Positions 32,484 through 40,516 of a stretch of 52,817 nucleotides of DNA are shown in pieces. The stretch lies in the NCBI GenBank assembly GCA_017430945.1, contig JAFRMB010000129.1:1-52817 (forward strand), given 5' to 3'. The DNA is from Clostridia bacterium (GTDB lineage: Bacteria > Bacillota_A > Clostridia > Christensenellales > Aristaeellaceae). The translations under genes were made by a program, and so were the position numbers. Each line of letters begins with the position of its first letter. Within the stretch, counting starts at the first letter, position 1. The notes beneath the pieces were generated by a model, which was not told where the DNA came from, did no database searches, and was given only the letters and a program-made list of their open reading frames with translations.

Positions 32484-33629
32484 TCATTCCTCGGAAAAAT
32501 CCGTGTCCATGGCGACCTGCAGCGCATAGCCCGGGAACGCCTTCCGGACATCGTCGACCACCTGTGTATAGACGGCCCTGCGGTCCTTCGCGTCAAAGCT
32601 GATCACGACGTCAAAGCGCATGGCGCTCTGTTCTTTCAGCAGGTAGAAGCCATGGATCTGCCGGACGTGCTCGTGGGACAGCGCGATCTCCCGGACGCGC
32701 CGGTAGGCGGCGATGATCTCCGGGTCCTTCGTGTTCACCGAGTAGACCCCGACGGCCGTCAGGATGACGCGATGCTCGCGGAGCACCTTCATCGTGATCT
32801 CCCGGATCAGCTGATCCAGCCTGTCGGCCGAATAAGTATCCGGCACCTCGATGTGGACAGAGCCGTTCCAGGTGTCCGGGCCGTAGTTGTTCAATACGAG
32901 ATCGTAGGCGCCCTGCACCTCCGGAAATCCCGAGACCGTTTCGAGGATGCCCCGGGCAAGCTCCGCGTCATTGCGCTCTCCGAGGATCCTGGAGATCGTC
33001 TCGCGCAGCATCCCGATGCCGGATCTGATGATCACGACGGAGATGACGGCGCCGAGCCACGCCTCCAGCGACACGTGGAAGGCCAGGAATACGACGGCCG
33101 CGACGAGCGTCGATGCGGAGATGACGGCATCCAGCGTGGCGTCCTCTCCGGAATTGATCAGGGAGTCCGACTTCACCTTTTTGCCGACGCCCTTCACATA
33201 GCTGCCCAGCAGGATCTTGACCGCGATCGCGACGGCCACGATGATCAGCGAAACGACATTGTAGTCCGGGGTCTCCGGGCGGATGATCCGCCGGACCGAT
33301 TCGACCAGCGACGTGATGCCGGCGTACAGCACGATCACGGAAATGATCATGGCGCTCAGGTATTCGATGCGCCCGTAACCGAACGGATGCCGCTTGTCCG
33401 GTTCCTTGCCCGCCAGCTTCGTCCCGACGATGGTGATAAGAGAGCTGCCCGCGTCGGAGATGTTGTTGACCGCGTCCAGCACGATGGCGATGGAATGAGT
33501 CATGAGGCCGATCACCGCCTTGAACGCAGCGAGGAATGCATTGGCCACGATCCCGATGACGCTGGTCCGGATGATCGTCCTCTCGCGGGACGCCCCGTTC
33601 CCGACATCTGTTCTCAAAGCTCCGTTCAC
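32484..33629 (-). CDS. Cation diffusion facilitator family transporter
   Basis: 381 residues with about six membrane segments followed by a cytoplasmic C-terminal domain. Family marks: LDAVNNISDAGSS in helix 2 and KRHPFGYGRIEYLSA after it, then SGEDATLDAVISAS in helix 5. The metal site reads N55xxxD59 in helix 2 and DxxxD in helix 5, not the HxxxD typical of zinc exporters, so manganese or iron export is more likely (inference from family patterns). The start is the GTG at 33629, placed 9 nt after GGGAGG. The C-terminal ~90-residue extension is longer than the minimal CDF fold. Confidence 0.9.
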   Translation of the reverse strand: MNGALRTDVGNGASRERTIIRTSVIGIVANAFLAAFKAVIGLMTHSIAIVLDAVNNISDAGSSLITIVGTKLAGKEPDKRHPFGYGRIEYLSAMIISVIVLYAGITSLVESVRRIIRPETPDYNVVSLIIVAVAIAVKILLGSYVKGVGKKVKSDSLINSGEDATLDAVISASTLVAAVVFLAFHVSLEAWLGAVISVVIIRSGIGMLRETISRILGERNDAELARGILETVSGFPEVQGAYDLVLNNYGPDTWNGSVHIEVPDTYSADRLDQLIREITMKVLREHRVILTAVGVYSVNTKDPEIIAAYRRVREIALSHEHVRQIHGFYLLKEQSAMRFDVVISFDAKDRRAVYTQVVDDVRKAFPGYALQVAMDTDFSEE

Positions 33630-33690
33630 TGACTGTCGCCTCCCGATGATTCATATGGCGTTATCCCCTGTTTGACCGGTGCCGTGACCC

Positions 33691-33719
33691 ATTATACCAC
33701 ACCGCCCCGGCAGGCGCAA
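33691..33719 (-). promoter_or_regulatory. Promoter of the cation-efflux gene
   Basis: Minus strand: -35 TTGCGC (33714-33719), 17-bp spacer ending TGG (extended -10), -10 TATAAT (33691-33696). Confidence 0.7.
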
Positions 33720-33803
33720 CCAAAGCAGCTGTCCCGTCAGGCCGATGACGCGGGGATCCGCTTCGGCGGAACGGTCCGCGTCCCTGTCCCTCCGGATGAA
33801 GCC

Positions 33804-34051
33804 GGATGCGCAGGCGGGTCTTTTGATCCGCCTGCGCATCCGCCAATTCGTTGAAAAACCCTGTTTTTCAACGAGAAAGGGCAACGCGAAGATCCGTGCA
33901 CTGCGCACACGGATCTTCTGACAGGCAGGCATCCATTTTCCTCCGGAAACGCCAGCGTTTCCTCCCGGAAAATGCAGCTTTGACGTACACGCCGCCAAAT
34001 CTGATCGAAAATGGGGAGGTTTGCGAACCTCCCCATACCCCTCCTTGGGGT
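33804..34051. repeat. Cluster of six consecutive hairpins
   Basis: Within 250 bp with no gene: (1) 33804-33841, 17-bp stem with a TTTT loop; (2) 33848-33874, 11-bp stem containing the 21-bp dispersed repeat (33844-33864); (3) 33888-33918, 11-bp stem GAAGATCCGTG / CACGGATCTTC; (4) 33934-33974, nested stems CATTTTCC/GGAAAATG and GGAAACGC/GCGTTTCC; (5) 34011-34036, 11-bp stem ATGGGGAGGTT / AACCTCCCCAT; (6) 34037-34051, ACCCC/GGGGT. They lie downstream of the beta-helix gene (minus) and upstream of the cation-efflux promoter, so some may act as terminators. Confidence 0.75.
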
Positions 34052-34093
34052 TTGTCAACAGTCTGCCGGATGCGCAGATGCCGGTCTATATCG

Positions 34094-35521
34094 TCAGCCT
34101 ATATCCAGCGCCGCGCCGTCCACATAAAGCGTGTGGCCGTTCCCGATGACGTTTGCCGCGTCTCCGTTGAATTCGGTGATCCACGTGTCGGCGGTCAGCG
34201 ACCAGGTGCTGATGTCGTCCAGCGTGACGGACACGGTGCCGACCTCGGTGGAGACGGTGTCGCCCAGGCTGTTCACGATCCCGCCGCTGATCGAACCCTC
34301 GAAAGTGGAGCCGCCGGTGAGATTCAGCGTCAGCGTGGAATCGTCGCCCACCAGGATGGTGCCGGTCAGCGTCTGGCCCACCGCGTTCAGCTCCGCGACG
34401 TTGCCCGCGCCGCTCCAGCCATCGTCACATACGGAGAGCAGGATGTTTTCTGCGTCCCCGTTCACCAGATCGACGCCCTCCAGGGTGATCACCGCGTGGG
34501 TGTTGGTGACGTGGAACATGTGACCGCTCTTGCTGGTCAGACTGCCGCCCGTCATGGTGAAGTGGGATTCGCCGCTGTCGGCGTCGCCGGACATGCTCTG
34601 ATAGATCATGATCGTGTCCAGGAAGGTGGCATGGCCGTGGCGCTGGGTGTTGTTGGCGGTCAGGTCGCAATCGGTGAGGGTGATGGCATTCATGCCCTCG
34701 ATGCACACGCCCTCGGAGAGGTTGCTGGTCAGCGTGGCGTTCGACACGGTGACGTCCGCCGTGGAATAGATGGCCGGCGAGCCCAGGCCGTTCGAGGTAT
34801 AGCTGCCGCCGTCCACCACCACGGTCCCGCCGCCGCGGTCGGTGCGGATGGCCGCGGAGGAGCGCCCGGAGGTCTCCACGGTCAGGCCTGAGGCGTAGGT
34901 CGCACCGCCGCCGGTGGTCATGATGCCGCCGGAGCCGTCGCCGGTGGTGGTGATGGTGGAATCGGAGATGACCACTGTGGTCCCGTCGCCCTCCGCGCCG
35001 TTCCGACCGCCGTTGCCGCCGTAGCTGAACACGCCGTTCGCGCCATCCGCGTCGGAGGTCACCGTCGCGCCGGTGATCGTCACCGTGCCGCCGCCCATCG
35101 CCAGCAGCGCCGCATTCAGGCCGTAGAAGTTGCAGTTGTCCCCGCCGTCGGAATCGCCGGTCTTGGATACGGTGATGTCCGTCAGGGCCACGTCCGCGTC
35201 GGTATCGACGATCAGCGCGCTCTCGTCGGCGGTGTCGGACGCGTAGGTCTGACCGGCCTCCTCCGCCGCCCCTGCGATCTCAGTCGCGGCGGCGTATTCA
35301 AGGTCGCCGCTCCCGCCGCCCGGAGGCGTGCTGCCGCCGAAGCCGCCCGGGCCGCCCATACCTTCGGGCGGCGTGCCCATGCCGTCCGGCGGGGCGCCCA
35401 TGCCCTCCGGCGGCGTGCCCATATCAGAAGGCGGACCGCCGGCCGGCGCGCCCTCGGCCAGCGCCGTGAAGCCCAGTATCCCAACACAGATCGCAAGCAT
35501 GAGACTCAGTATCTTTTTCAT
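34094..35521 (-). CDS. Exported beta-helix-like repeat protein
   Basis: 475 residues. A signal peptide (MKKILSLMLAICVGILGFTALAEG) is followed by a Pro/Gly/Met linker of 7-residue repeats (GTPPEGM), then a long Thr/Ser/Gly/Asp-rich region with regular short beta strands (VTITGATVTSDADGANGVFS, TVVISDSTITTTGDGSGG, DVTVSNATLTSNLSEGV). This is the pattern of a right-handed parallel beta-helix. No catalytic motif was recognised. It is probably a cell-surface or secreted carbohydrate-interacting or adhesion protein. A GGAGG site precedes the ATG. Confidence 0.8.
   Translation of the reverse strand: MKKILSLMLAICVGILGFTALAEGAPAGGPPSDMGTPPEGMGAPPDGMGTPPEGMGGPGGFGGSTPPGGGSGDLEYAAATEIAGAAEEAGQTYASDTADESALIVDTDADVALTDITVSKTGDSDGGDNCNFYGLNAALLAMGGGTVTITGATVTSDADGANGVFSYGGNGGRNGAEGDGTTVVISDSTITTTGDGSGGIMTTGGGATYASGLTVETSGRSSAAIRTDRGGGTVVVDGGSYTSNGLGSPAIYSTADVTVSNATLTSNLSEGVCIEGMNAITLTDCDLTANNTQRHGHATFLDTIMIYQSMSGDADSGESHFTMTGGSLTSKSGHMFHVTNTHAVITLEGVDLVNGDAENILLSVCDDGWSGAGNVAELNAVGQTLTGTILVGDDSTLTLNLTGGSTFEGSISGGIVNSLGDTVSTEVGTVSVTLDDISTWSLTADTWITEFNGDAANVIGNGHTLYVDGAALDIG
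35335..35434 (-). repeat. 21-bp coding repeats in the beta-helix gene
   Basis: Three near-identical units encode MGTPPEG-type heptads (M-G-[TA]-P-P-[ED]-G), forming the linker between signal peptide and beta-helix. Confidence 0.75.
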
Positions 35522-35659
35522 TTCGTTTCCTCCTGTATCCGGCTCGGAAGAGCGTCCGTCGCTCCCCTGCCGATGGCCGTATCATAAGGCCGAAAGCTTA
35601 AAAGAAGCTGGAATTCCCATAAACGATCTGTGAACGATCGCCGTCTGATAGACCGGGAT

Positions 35660-36280
35660 CTACAGATCCTTCTCCATCCGCACGCAGCGGAAGGTATCGC
35701 CCTCGATGGGCTCGCCGCAGATCTCGTATCCCATCTGCTCATAGAAGGCGGTCTTGTTGTCCCGGCTCTCGACGACCGTCTTCGAAAAGCACAGCTCCTC
35801 CGCCCACTCCTCGCATTCGCTGACGACCAGCGTGCCGATGCCCTGACGGCGGTATTCGGGCAGCACGACCACGCGCCCGATCATCATGCGCTTTTTCTCC
35901 AAAGGATACATCCGCGCCGTGGCGATCGGGAAACCGCCGTCCGTCACCACGATATACTTCGCATCGGGCGTATCGTGTTCATCGAATTCCCGGTACAGCG
36001 GGATCTGGTGCTTCTTCGCCATCGCCTGGATGCGGACGTAATACGCGCCGGCCCGCTGCCAGGTCTGCGTCGCCCTCAGGACCTCGAGATCGGGCAGCGG
36101 CACGATCTGGCGGATCCCGCTCTCATAGACGAGAAAGCCGTTGATCAGGATGCCGTCCTCCTCCCGGCCGTACGCGTCCAGGCAGTATTCGGCGGAGCAG
36201 TGCACAGCCGTTCCCGTAAAACACTTCCCATCGGTGTCCGTCAGGCGGACGATCCTGCCGTCATATCCTTTCAGCACCAT
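35660..36280 (-). CDS. GNAT acetyltransferase with an N-terminal beta-barrel-like domain
   Basis: 206 residues from the ATG at 36280. Residues ~1-65 (VLKGYDGRIVRLTDTDGKCFTG ... LVYESGIRQI) look like a small Sm/LSM-type beta-barrel domain. The rest is a GNAT domain with the acetyl-CoA loop RVVVLPEYRRQGIGTLVV (R/Q-x-x-G-x-G/A) and the C-terminal KTAFYEQMGYE. GNATs acetylate amines on small molecules or proteins; the substrate is unknown. The two-domain layout is less common than a lone GNAT. Confidence 0.8.
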   Translation of the reverse strand: MVLKGYDGRIVRLTDTDGKCFTGTAVHCSAEYCLDAYGREEDGILINGFLVYESGIRQIVPLPDLEVLRATQTWQRAGAYYVRIQAMAKKHQIPLYREFDEHDTPDAKYIVVTDGGFPIATARMYPLEKKRMMIGRVVVLPEYRRQGIGTLVVSECEEWAEELCFSKTVVESRDNKTAFYEQMGYEICGEPIEGDTFRCVRMEKDL

Positions 36281-36396
36281 TTGTGTGCCTTCACCTCTCC
36301 GTTTATGATCGATGTCCGTCGCGCCTCCGGTTGCCTGCCCCGCCGCGCGCCCCGAAAGCGCCGCCGGCAGCCGCATGACCGCGCGATCCCACGAAA

Positions 36397-36425
36397 ATTA
36401 TAGCATCCCGATACCGCGGTATCAA
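36397..36425 (-). promoter_or_regulatory. Promoter with an internal palindrome, upstream of the GNAT gene
   Basis: Minus strand: -35 TTGATA (36420-36425), 17-bp spacer, -10 TATAAT (36397-36402). The 14-bp perfect palindrome GATACCGCGGTATC (36410-36423) fills the spacer and overlaps the -35, the usual place for a repressor site. The leader to the ATG at 36280 is about 110 nt. Confidence 0.65.
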
Positions 36426-36656
36426 GACGCACATCCCGTTGTTATGACCGTTTTCACCGCGCCCTGTTTCCCGTCCCGTCCAATCTGGTCGGATACGGGA
36501 GCATGCAAAAGCAGCCCCCTTTTGGGGCGCGCAGGTCCCCTTGATGCCGGCAACGCCGATGACAGCACAGGGGACTGCCCGCATGCCACATGGGCAGCAT
36601 GCTCGTTTTATCCGTCTTCTCCCGGACCGGCTGCTGTTTTCCATCGCTTTTGCCGA
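36426..36656. other. Intergenic stretch between two GNAT genes
   Basis: No gene is supported. 36514-36528 is a hairpin (GCCCC / GGGGC) followed on the minus strand by TGCTTTTGC, a likely terminator for the 36657-37199 gene. 36576-36597 holds a second imperfect hairpin around CTGCCC/GGGCAG. Confidence 0.5.
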
Positions 36657-37199
36657 TCACCGGTCCGCCAGCCATTCCTCCCGCGTCATGCTGCTGACGT
36701 AGCCCGTGCGCTTCTCATGCATCAGCGGCACGTCCACGCCCTCCGATCTCCACTGATATCGGAAGCCGCATTTCTCCTGGACGCGCTTCGATTTGGCGTT
36801 GCCTTCATAGTAGGCGACCCAGACCTTCGACATGCCGATGTCTTCAAAGGCGTGGCGGAGCATCTCCCCGACCGCCTCCGGCATGATGCCCTGTCCCCAG
36901 AACGGCTTTCCCAACCAGTAGCCGATCTCGCACTCATCGTCGCGCCCGGTCAGATCCGTACGCCCCTTCAGCTTCAGTTCGACGGCGCCGATGGCCATGC
37001 CGTCCGTTTTGAGGCAGATGGCGTAGGCCTCTTTGCCGTTCAGGACATCCCTGATCACGTTCCGGCTCTCTTCGACGCTCCGGTGCGCGGGCCAGCCCGC
37101 GATCGGACCGATATCCGGGTCGCTGGCGAATCGATAAAGGTTCTCCGCGTCGCGTTCCTCCCAGCGGCGCAGGATCAGGCGCTGCGTCTGCAATGTCAT
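36657..37199 (-). CDS. RimJ/RimL-type GNAT acetyltransferase
   Basis: 180 residues. TQRLILRRWEERDAENLYRFASDP at the start and CEIGYWLGKPFWGQGIMPEAVGEML (acetyl-CoA loop with GQG) are typical of the RimJ/RimL ribosomal-protein N-acetyltransferase-like group, as is GNAKSKRVQEKCGF. The target is not defined by sequence. Confidence 0.9.
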   Translation of the reverse strand: MTLQTQRLILRRWEERDAENLYRFASDPDIGPIAGWPAHRSVEESRNVIRDVLNGKEAYAICLKTDGMAIGAVELKLKGRTDLTGRDDECEIGYWLGKPFWGQGIMPEAVGEMLRHAFEDIGMSKVWVAYYEGNAKSKRVQEKCGFRYQWRSEGVDVPLMHEKRTGYVSSMTREEWLADR

Positions 37200-37270
37200 C
37201 TCTCAAAGTCTCCCTGCGTTCGGATGTGTGTGATGATCGATGAAGGTCGTGGCGGCTTTCTTTTCGTGGG

Positions 37271-37912
37271 TCACGTCCGCTCGCGCCGCCTCCCCAGGCC
37301 GCGGATCTCGCTTTGCAGGCGCTCCAGGAACCTCCCCGCATGGGCGCCGTCCATCTGCGCGTGATGGAACTGGAAGGACACGGGCAGGAGACAGCGGAAC
37401 CATCGCTTCCTGTATCGGCCCCAGATCAGGAACGGGTTGTTGTAGATGCCGCTGTACATGCCTGCGGCGCCGTCGATCTCCGTGTCAACGATGGCAGAGG
37501 TACCGATGACCATGCTGTCGGAGGAAAGATCGCGGTCCACACCGCTTTGCGCGACCTGTGCCGTGTATTTCGCATAGTCCCGGCCAAAGATGTCCAGGTC
37601 GTCTGAGAAGCGCACGTCGCAGGAGCTCACTTCTCCGGCGCTGTTCTTTACGATCGTGTTCACCGCCAGCTTGTCGTATCGCATCAGCCTGTCGCCGACC
37701 GGAAGGATATAGAATTCCCGGATGCCGGCAGCCGCCCTCCCGATGCAGTAATCCATGAGCATGTTGAACTTCAGATGCCTTCTTCTGCTGACCTTTACCA
37801 GATCCATGACGTCCAGCGTCTTGATGAGCGTCACCATCGGGTTCGGCGCATCCATCCACAGCGCATACGCGCGGGCCCGGCTCGTGTCGTTCGGATCGAT
37901 CGCCTCTGCCAT
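37271..37912 (-). CDS. Chloramphenicol acetyltransferase-like protein (CatA type)
   Basis: 213 residues from the ATG at 37912, after GGGGGAG. The catalytic signature QFHHAQMDGAHAGRFLERLQ has the general-base His (H183/H184) and structural Asp (D188) of the HHxxxDG motif. KFNMLMDYCIGRAA near residue 50 is also CAT-like. Type A CATs acetylate chloramphenicol with acetyl-CoA, but many gut homologues are uncharacterised, so resistance is only a possibility. Confidence 0.85.
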   Translation of the reverse strand: MAEAIDPNDTSRARAYALWMDAPNPMVTLIKTLDVMDLVKVSRRRHLKFNMLMDYCIGRAAAGIREFYILPVGDRLMRYDKLAVNTIVKNSAGEVSSCDVRFSDDLDIFGRDYAKYTAQVAQSGVDRDLSSDSMVIGTSAIVDTEIDGAAGMYSGIYNNPFLIWGRYRKRWFRCLLPVSFQFHHAQMDGAHAGRFLERLQSEIRGLGRRRERT

Positions 37913-37944
37913 CTGTCTCTCCCCCTGGCTGCGGACGCGCCCGG

Positions 37945-38202
37945 TCACCGTCCGCGCTTTTTCTCTGTTCCGGAACCGGCGAAGAGGCCGAGCACCATCC
38001 CCGCCATCATGCTAAGGCCGACGTTGACGTGCAGCGTCGTCCCCATAGCGACGCCCAGGCACAGCCCCAGCGCGATCCCCTCAGAGCCGTAGTCCGCTTT
38101 CTCCTCTTCGGCCTTTTTCCGGCCGGCTTCCCTTGCGAAAAACACGGCGAGCAGCAGCCCCATGGCGACCCACGGCATCGCCGCATCCATAAAAGCACGC
38201 AT
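37945..38202 (-). CDS. Small membrane protein of unknown function
   Basis: 85 residues: a first membrane segment (AMPWVAMGLLLAVFFARE), a charged helix (GRKKAEEEKADY), then a Gly/Met-rich pair of hydrophobic stretches (GIALGLCLGVAMGTTLHV, MMAGMVLGLFAG) like a glycine-zipper hairpin, ending in basic residues. GGGGGGA precedes the ATG. It ends 32 bp before the CAT-like start, so the two may be co-transcribed. Confidence 0.7.
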   Translation of the reverse strand: MRAFMDAAMPWVAMGLLLAVFFAREAGRKKAEEEKADYGSEGIALGLCLGVAMGTTLHVNVGLSMMAGMVLGLFAGSGTEKKRGR

Positions 38203-38266
38203 ACCTGAGATCCCCCCTTCCGCCTGTCCCCGCGCCGCCAGCGCACGAACGCGCCGGTACGCCCTT

Positions 38267-38671
38267 TCAGCAGTTCAGCGCCTTGACCATGGCGCGGCCG
38301 TTGAGGACCTCATACCCGAACCTTCGGTACAGGTCATGCGCATCCCTTGTGATCAGGATCCCGCGCAGCCCGGCAAACTCGGGCAGCGATTCGATGTGCG
38401 ACACCAGCGCGGTGCCCAGGCCCATGTGCCGGTACGCCGTGTCGATGACCACATCGCACAGGTAATAGGTCGTCGCATAGTCGCTGATGACCCTCGCAAA
38501 CCCGACCAGTTGCTTCCCGTTTTCGACCGACACGCCATAACACGACGAATTGCGCATGGACTTGCTGACCTGTTCTCTCGAACGCTTGTCCGCCCAGTAC
38601 GTCATTTTCAGCAGCCTCATGACTGCATCGACGTCCAAATGCTCCGCACCTGAAACGATCCGGTATTCCAT
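38267..38671 (-). CDS. GNAT acetyltransferase
   Basis: 134 residues, a minimal GNAT. It has CDVVIDTAYRHMGLGTALV (acetyl-CoA loop) and the C-terminal DLYRRFGYE. It resembles small GNATs that modify amines of antibiotics or metabolites. GGGGAGG lies upstream of the ATG. The substrate is unknown. Confidence 0.88.
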   Translation of the reverse strand: MEYRIVSGAEHLDVDAVMRLLKMTYWADKRSREQVSKSMRNSSCYGVSVENGKQLVGFARVISDYATTYYLCDVVIDTAYRHMGLGTALVSHIESLPEFAGLRGILITRDAHDLYRRFGYEVLNGRAMVKALNC

Positions 38672-38773
38672 AGACGATCGCCTCCCCGATCACGCCCGGT
38701 ACCCGGCACATGCGTCGCGCGCCGGGGACCGGCAAAATGCTCCCTGCCCGCAGGTGTCTCCCTGCCTGCAGAT

Positions 38774-39319
38774 CTACAGCTTCAGAAGCATCAGGATGAC
38801 CTCCTGAAACCCGCCCGTTCGCGAGTTGAAGCCCCTGGGGTTCCGGCCGAATTCTTCGAATCCCACGCTTCGGTACAGGGACACGGCCCTTTTGTTTTCG
38901 GCCACGACGCTCAACTCCAGCTGCACGTAGCCGGCGTCTCTCGCGCACCGGATGCATGCGTTCAAAAGCGCTCTGCCCAGGCCGATCCCCCAGTATGCCC
39001 TCGAGACGCTTATCCCGAGCTCGGCGCGGTGTCTGACCTTGTGCTTTGTACCGACCGCCTCGATCCCGGCCGTACCCGCGACCGCCCCGTCGACGAATGC
39101 GACGATCTCTATCTCGTTCGGGCTGTTCGTCTTTTCCTCCAGGAACCGGGCCTCCAGCGCCGGATCATAGCTGTTTTCATCGGGATATGACAGCAGGTAA
39201 TCCGTCTCGGCATGAGTGAGGTTGAAGTTTTCGAAGACGGCGTCCGCGTCTGATGCGACGCCATTCCTGAGCAGGACCTCTGTTCCGTTTTTCAGGACGA
39301 CCCTCTGTTCGTATCTCAT
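38774..39319 (-). CDS. GNAT acetyltransferase
   Basis: 181 residues with a GNAT core: AELGISVSRAYWGIGLGRALL (acetyl-CoA loop GIGLG) and VVAENKRAVSLYRSVGFEE. The Asn/Tyr pair of the C-terminal segment is intact. GGAGGAGG precedes the ATG. It is the first acyltransferase of the cluster after the methyltransferase. Confidence 0.9.
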   Translation of the reverse strand: MRYEQRVVLKNGTEVLLRNGVASDADAVFENFNLTHAETDYLLSYPDENSYDPALEARFLEEKTNSPNEIEIVAFVDGAVAGTAGIEAVGTKHKVRHRAELGISVSRAYWGIGLGRALLNACIRCARDAGYVQLELSVVAENKRAVSLYRSVGFEEFGRNPRGFNSRTGGFQEVILMLLKL

Positions 39320-39431
39320 CTGTACGCCTCCTCCGGCACCGGCAGACCGGCCCGCGATCCGCGCCGCAGCAGGTCTGCTCTTATCAGGGCCCCGCCCATC
39401 GCAGGGCTGTCGCCGTCGCAGCGGCGCAGGG

Positions 39432-40313
39432 TCACTTTTTCACGGCCAGGCAGTAGCCCACGCCTTCCGGCGCCGTCATGCAGCGGCCCGTTGCGCGCTC
39501 ATACGCCCGGAAAAACGCCTCGCTCGCCTCGCCGGCATCCATGTGCTCGTAGATCAGGAACCCCGCTTCAGAAAGCAGGGTCTCCAGTTCATCATATGCA
39601 TACCTGGCCTTCATCGGTTCTCCCGCCGCCGAAGCCAGCTCCCTGTTCCGGGCGCTCTGTACCCCGTCCTCCGACATCGGATAATCAAAGCATATGGACG
39701 CGCCCTCGCAGGCGATCGACGATATGGCCCGGATGAGACCCCGGAACGCCTCTCCTGAAAGATAATAGCTGATGCCGAGCAGGCTCCCAAAGGACGGCGC
39801 CTTCGCATCGAACCCGGCCTCTGTCAGCGCTTCCTTCCACGATGGCAGCGACAGATCGCACCCGACGTACGCCACCGGGCAGACCGGTTCGAGGCCGCTG
39901 TGCGCGATGCGCCGCCTTTTGTCTTCGATCATCTCCGGCCGGTCCAGTTCAAACACCCTGAGCCCTTTATCCCGGCAGCGCAGGGAAAAGGTATCGTAAC
40001 CGCAGGCGTATATGACGAACTGTCTGCACCCGATCCTCACGGCGGCATCGATCGCCCGCTCGCAAAAGGCGCTCCTCGCCAGAACGGACGGCGCGAGCTG
40101 GTGATCGACGATGAAGCGGAGCGCCTGCTCCGGCGTCCCCTCGAAGCCCGGCGCGAAGTAGCCGATGCCCTGCGACATGTTCCGCGAGATCGAGGCGTAT
40201 TCTTCATCCGTCAGCATCTCTCCGGCAAGCGGATCGGCAAATACATGTACGCTGTCGTTCCTGTAATGGTAAGCCCTCGCAAAGGTGCTGACGAGCGCCG
40301 TCATATTATCCAT
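39432..40313 (-). CDS. LCM-family (leucine carboxyl methyltransferase-like) SAM-dependent methyltransferase
   Basis: 293 residues from the ATG at 40313, which fits GGGGAGG at 8 nt better than the ATG 6 nt upstream. RSAFCERAIDAAVRIGCRQFV is followed by IYACGYDTFSLR, the SAM-binding GxGxD-like loop of the LCM/PpmF family, and VFELDRPEMIEDKRRRI. These enzymes O-methylate carboxyls of proteins or of secondary metabolites. It sits 203 bp downstream of tetR on the same strand, so TetR may control it. Confidence 0.85.
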   Translation of the reverse strand: MDNMTALVSTFARAYHYRNDSVHVFADPLAGEMLTDEEYASISRNMSQGIGYFAPGFEGTPEQALRFIVDHQLAPSVLARSAFCERAIDAAVRIGCRQFVIYACGYDTFSLRCRDKGLRVFELDRPEMIEDKRRRIAHSGLEPVCPVAYVGCDLSLPSWKEALTEAGFDAKAPSFGSLLGISYYLSGEAFRGLIRAISSIACEGASICFDYPMSEDGVQSARNRELASAAGEPMKARYAYDELETLLSEAGFLIYEHMDAGEASEAFFRAYERATGRCMTAPEGVGYCLAVKK

Positions 40314-40516
40314 GTCCATGACCTCCCCGCGTCACTTGAAAACACATGTGCATAAAGCCAAGTATCCGTCCATCCGGTGTGTTGCGCATAACCGTGCCGG
40401 AGGATCCCGCGGCAGCGCAGCGCTGTCCGCTCCGGCTGCGCGCCGCCGTCCACGATGGCCGCGTATCGTTCCTCCGGGATCATCGGTTCAGATCTCCTCA
40501 ACCAGCCGTCCGCCCT

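Noticed and set aside
40301..40501. 66-codon minus-strand frame between tetR and the methyltransferase
   Set aside because: It overlaps the methyltransferase start and its ribosome site, and shows no domain. A short real gene cannot be excluded.
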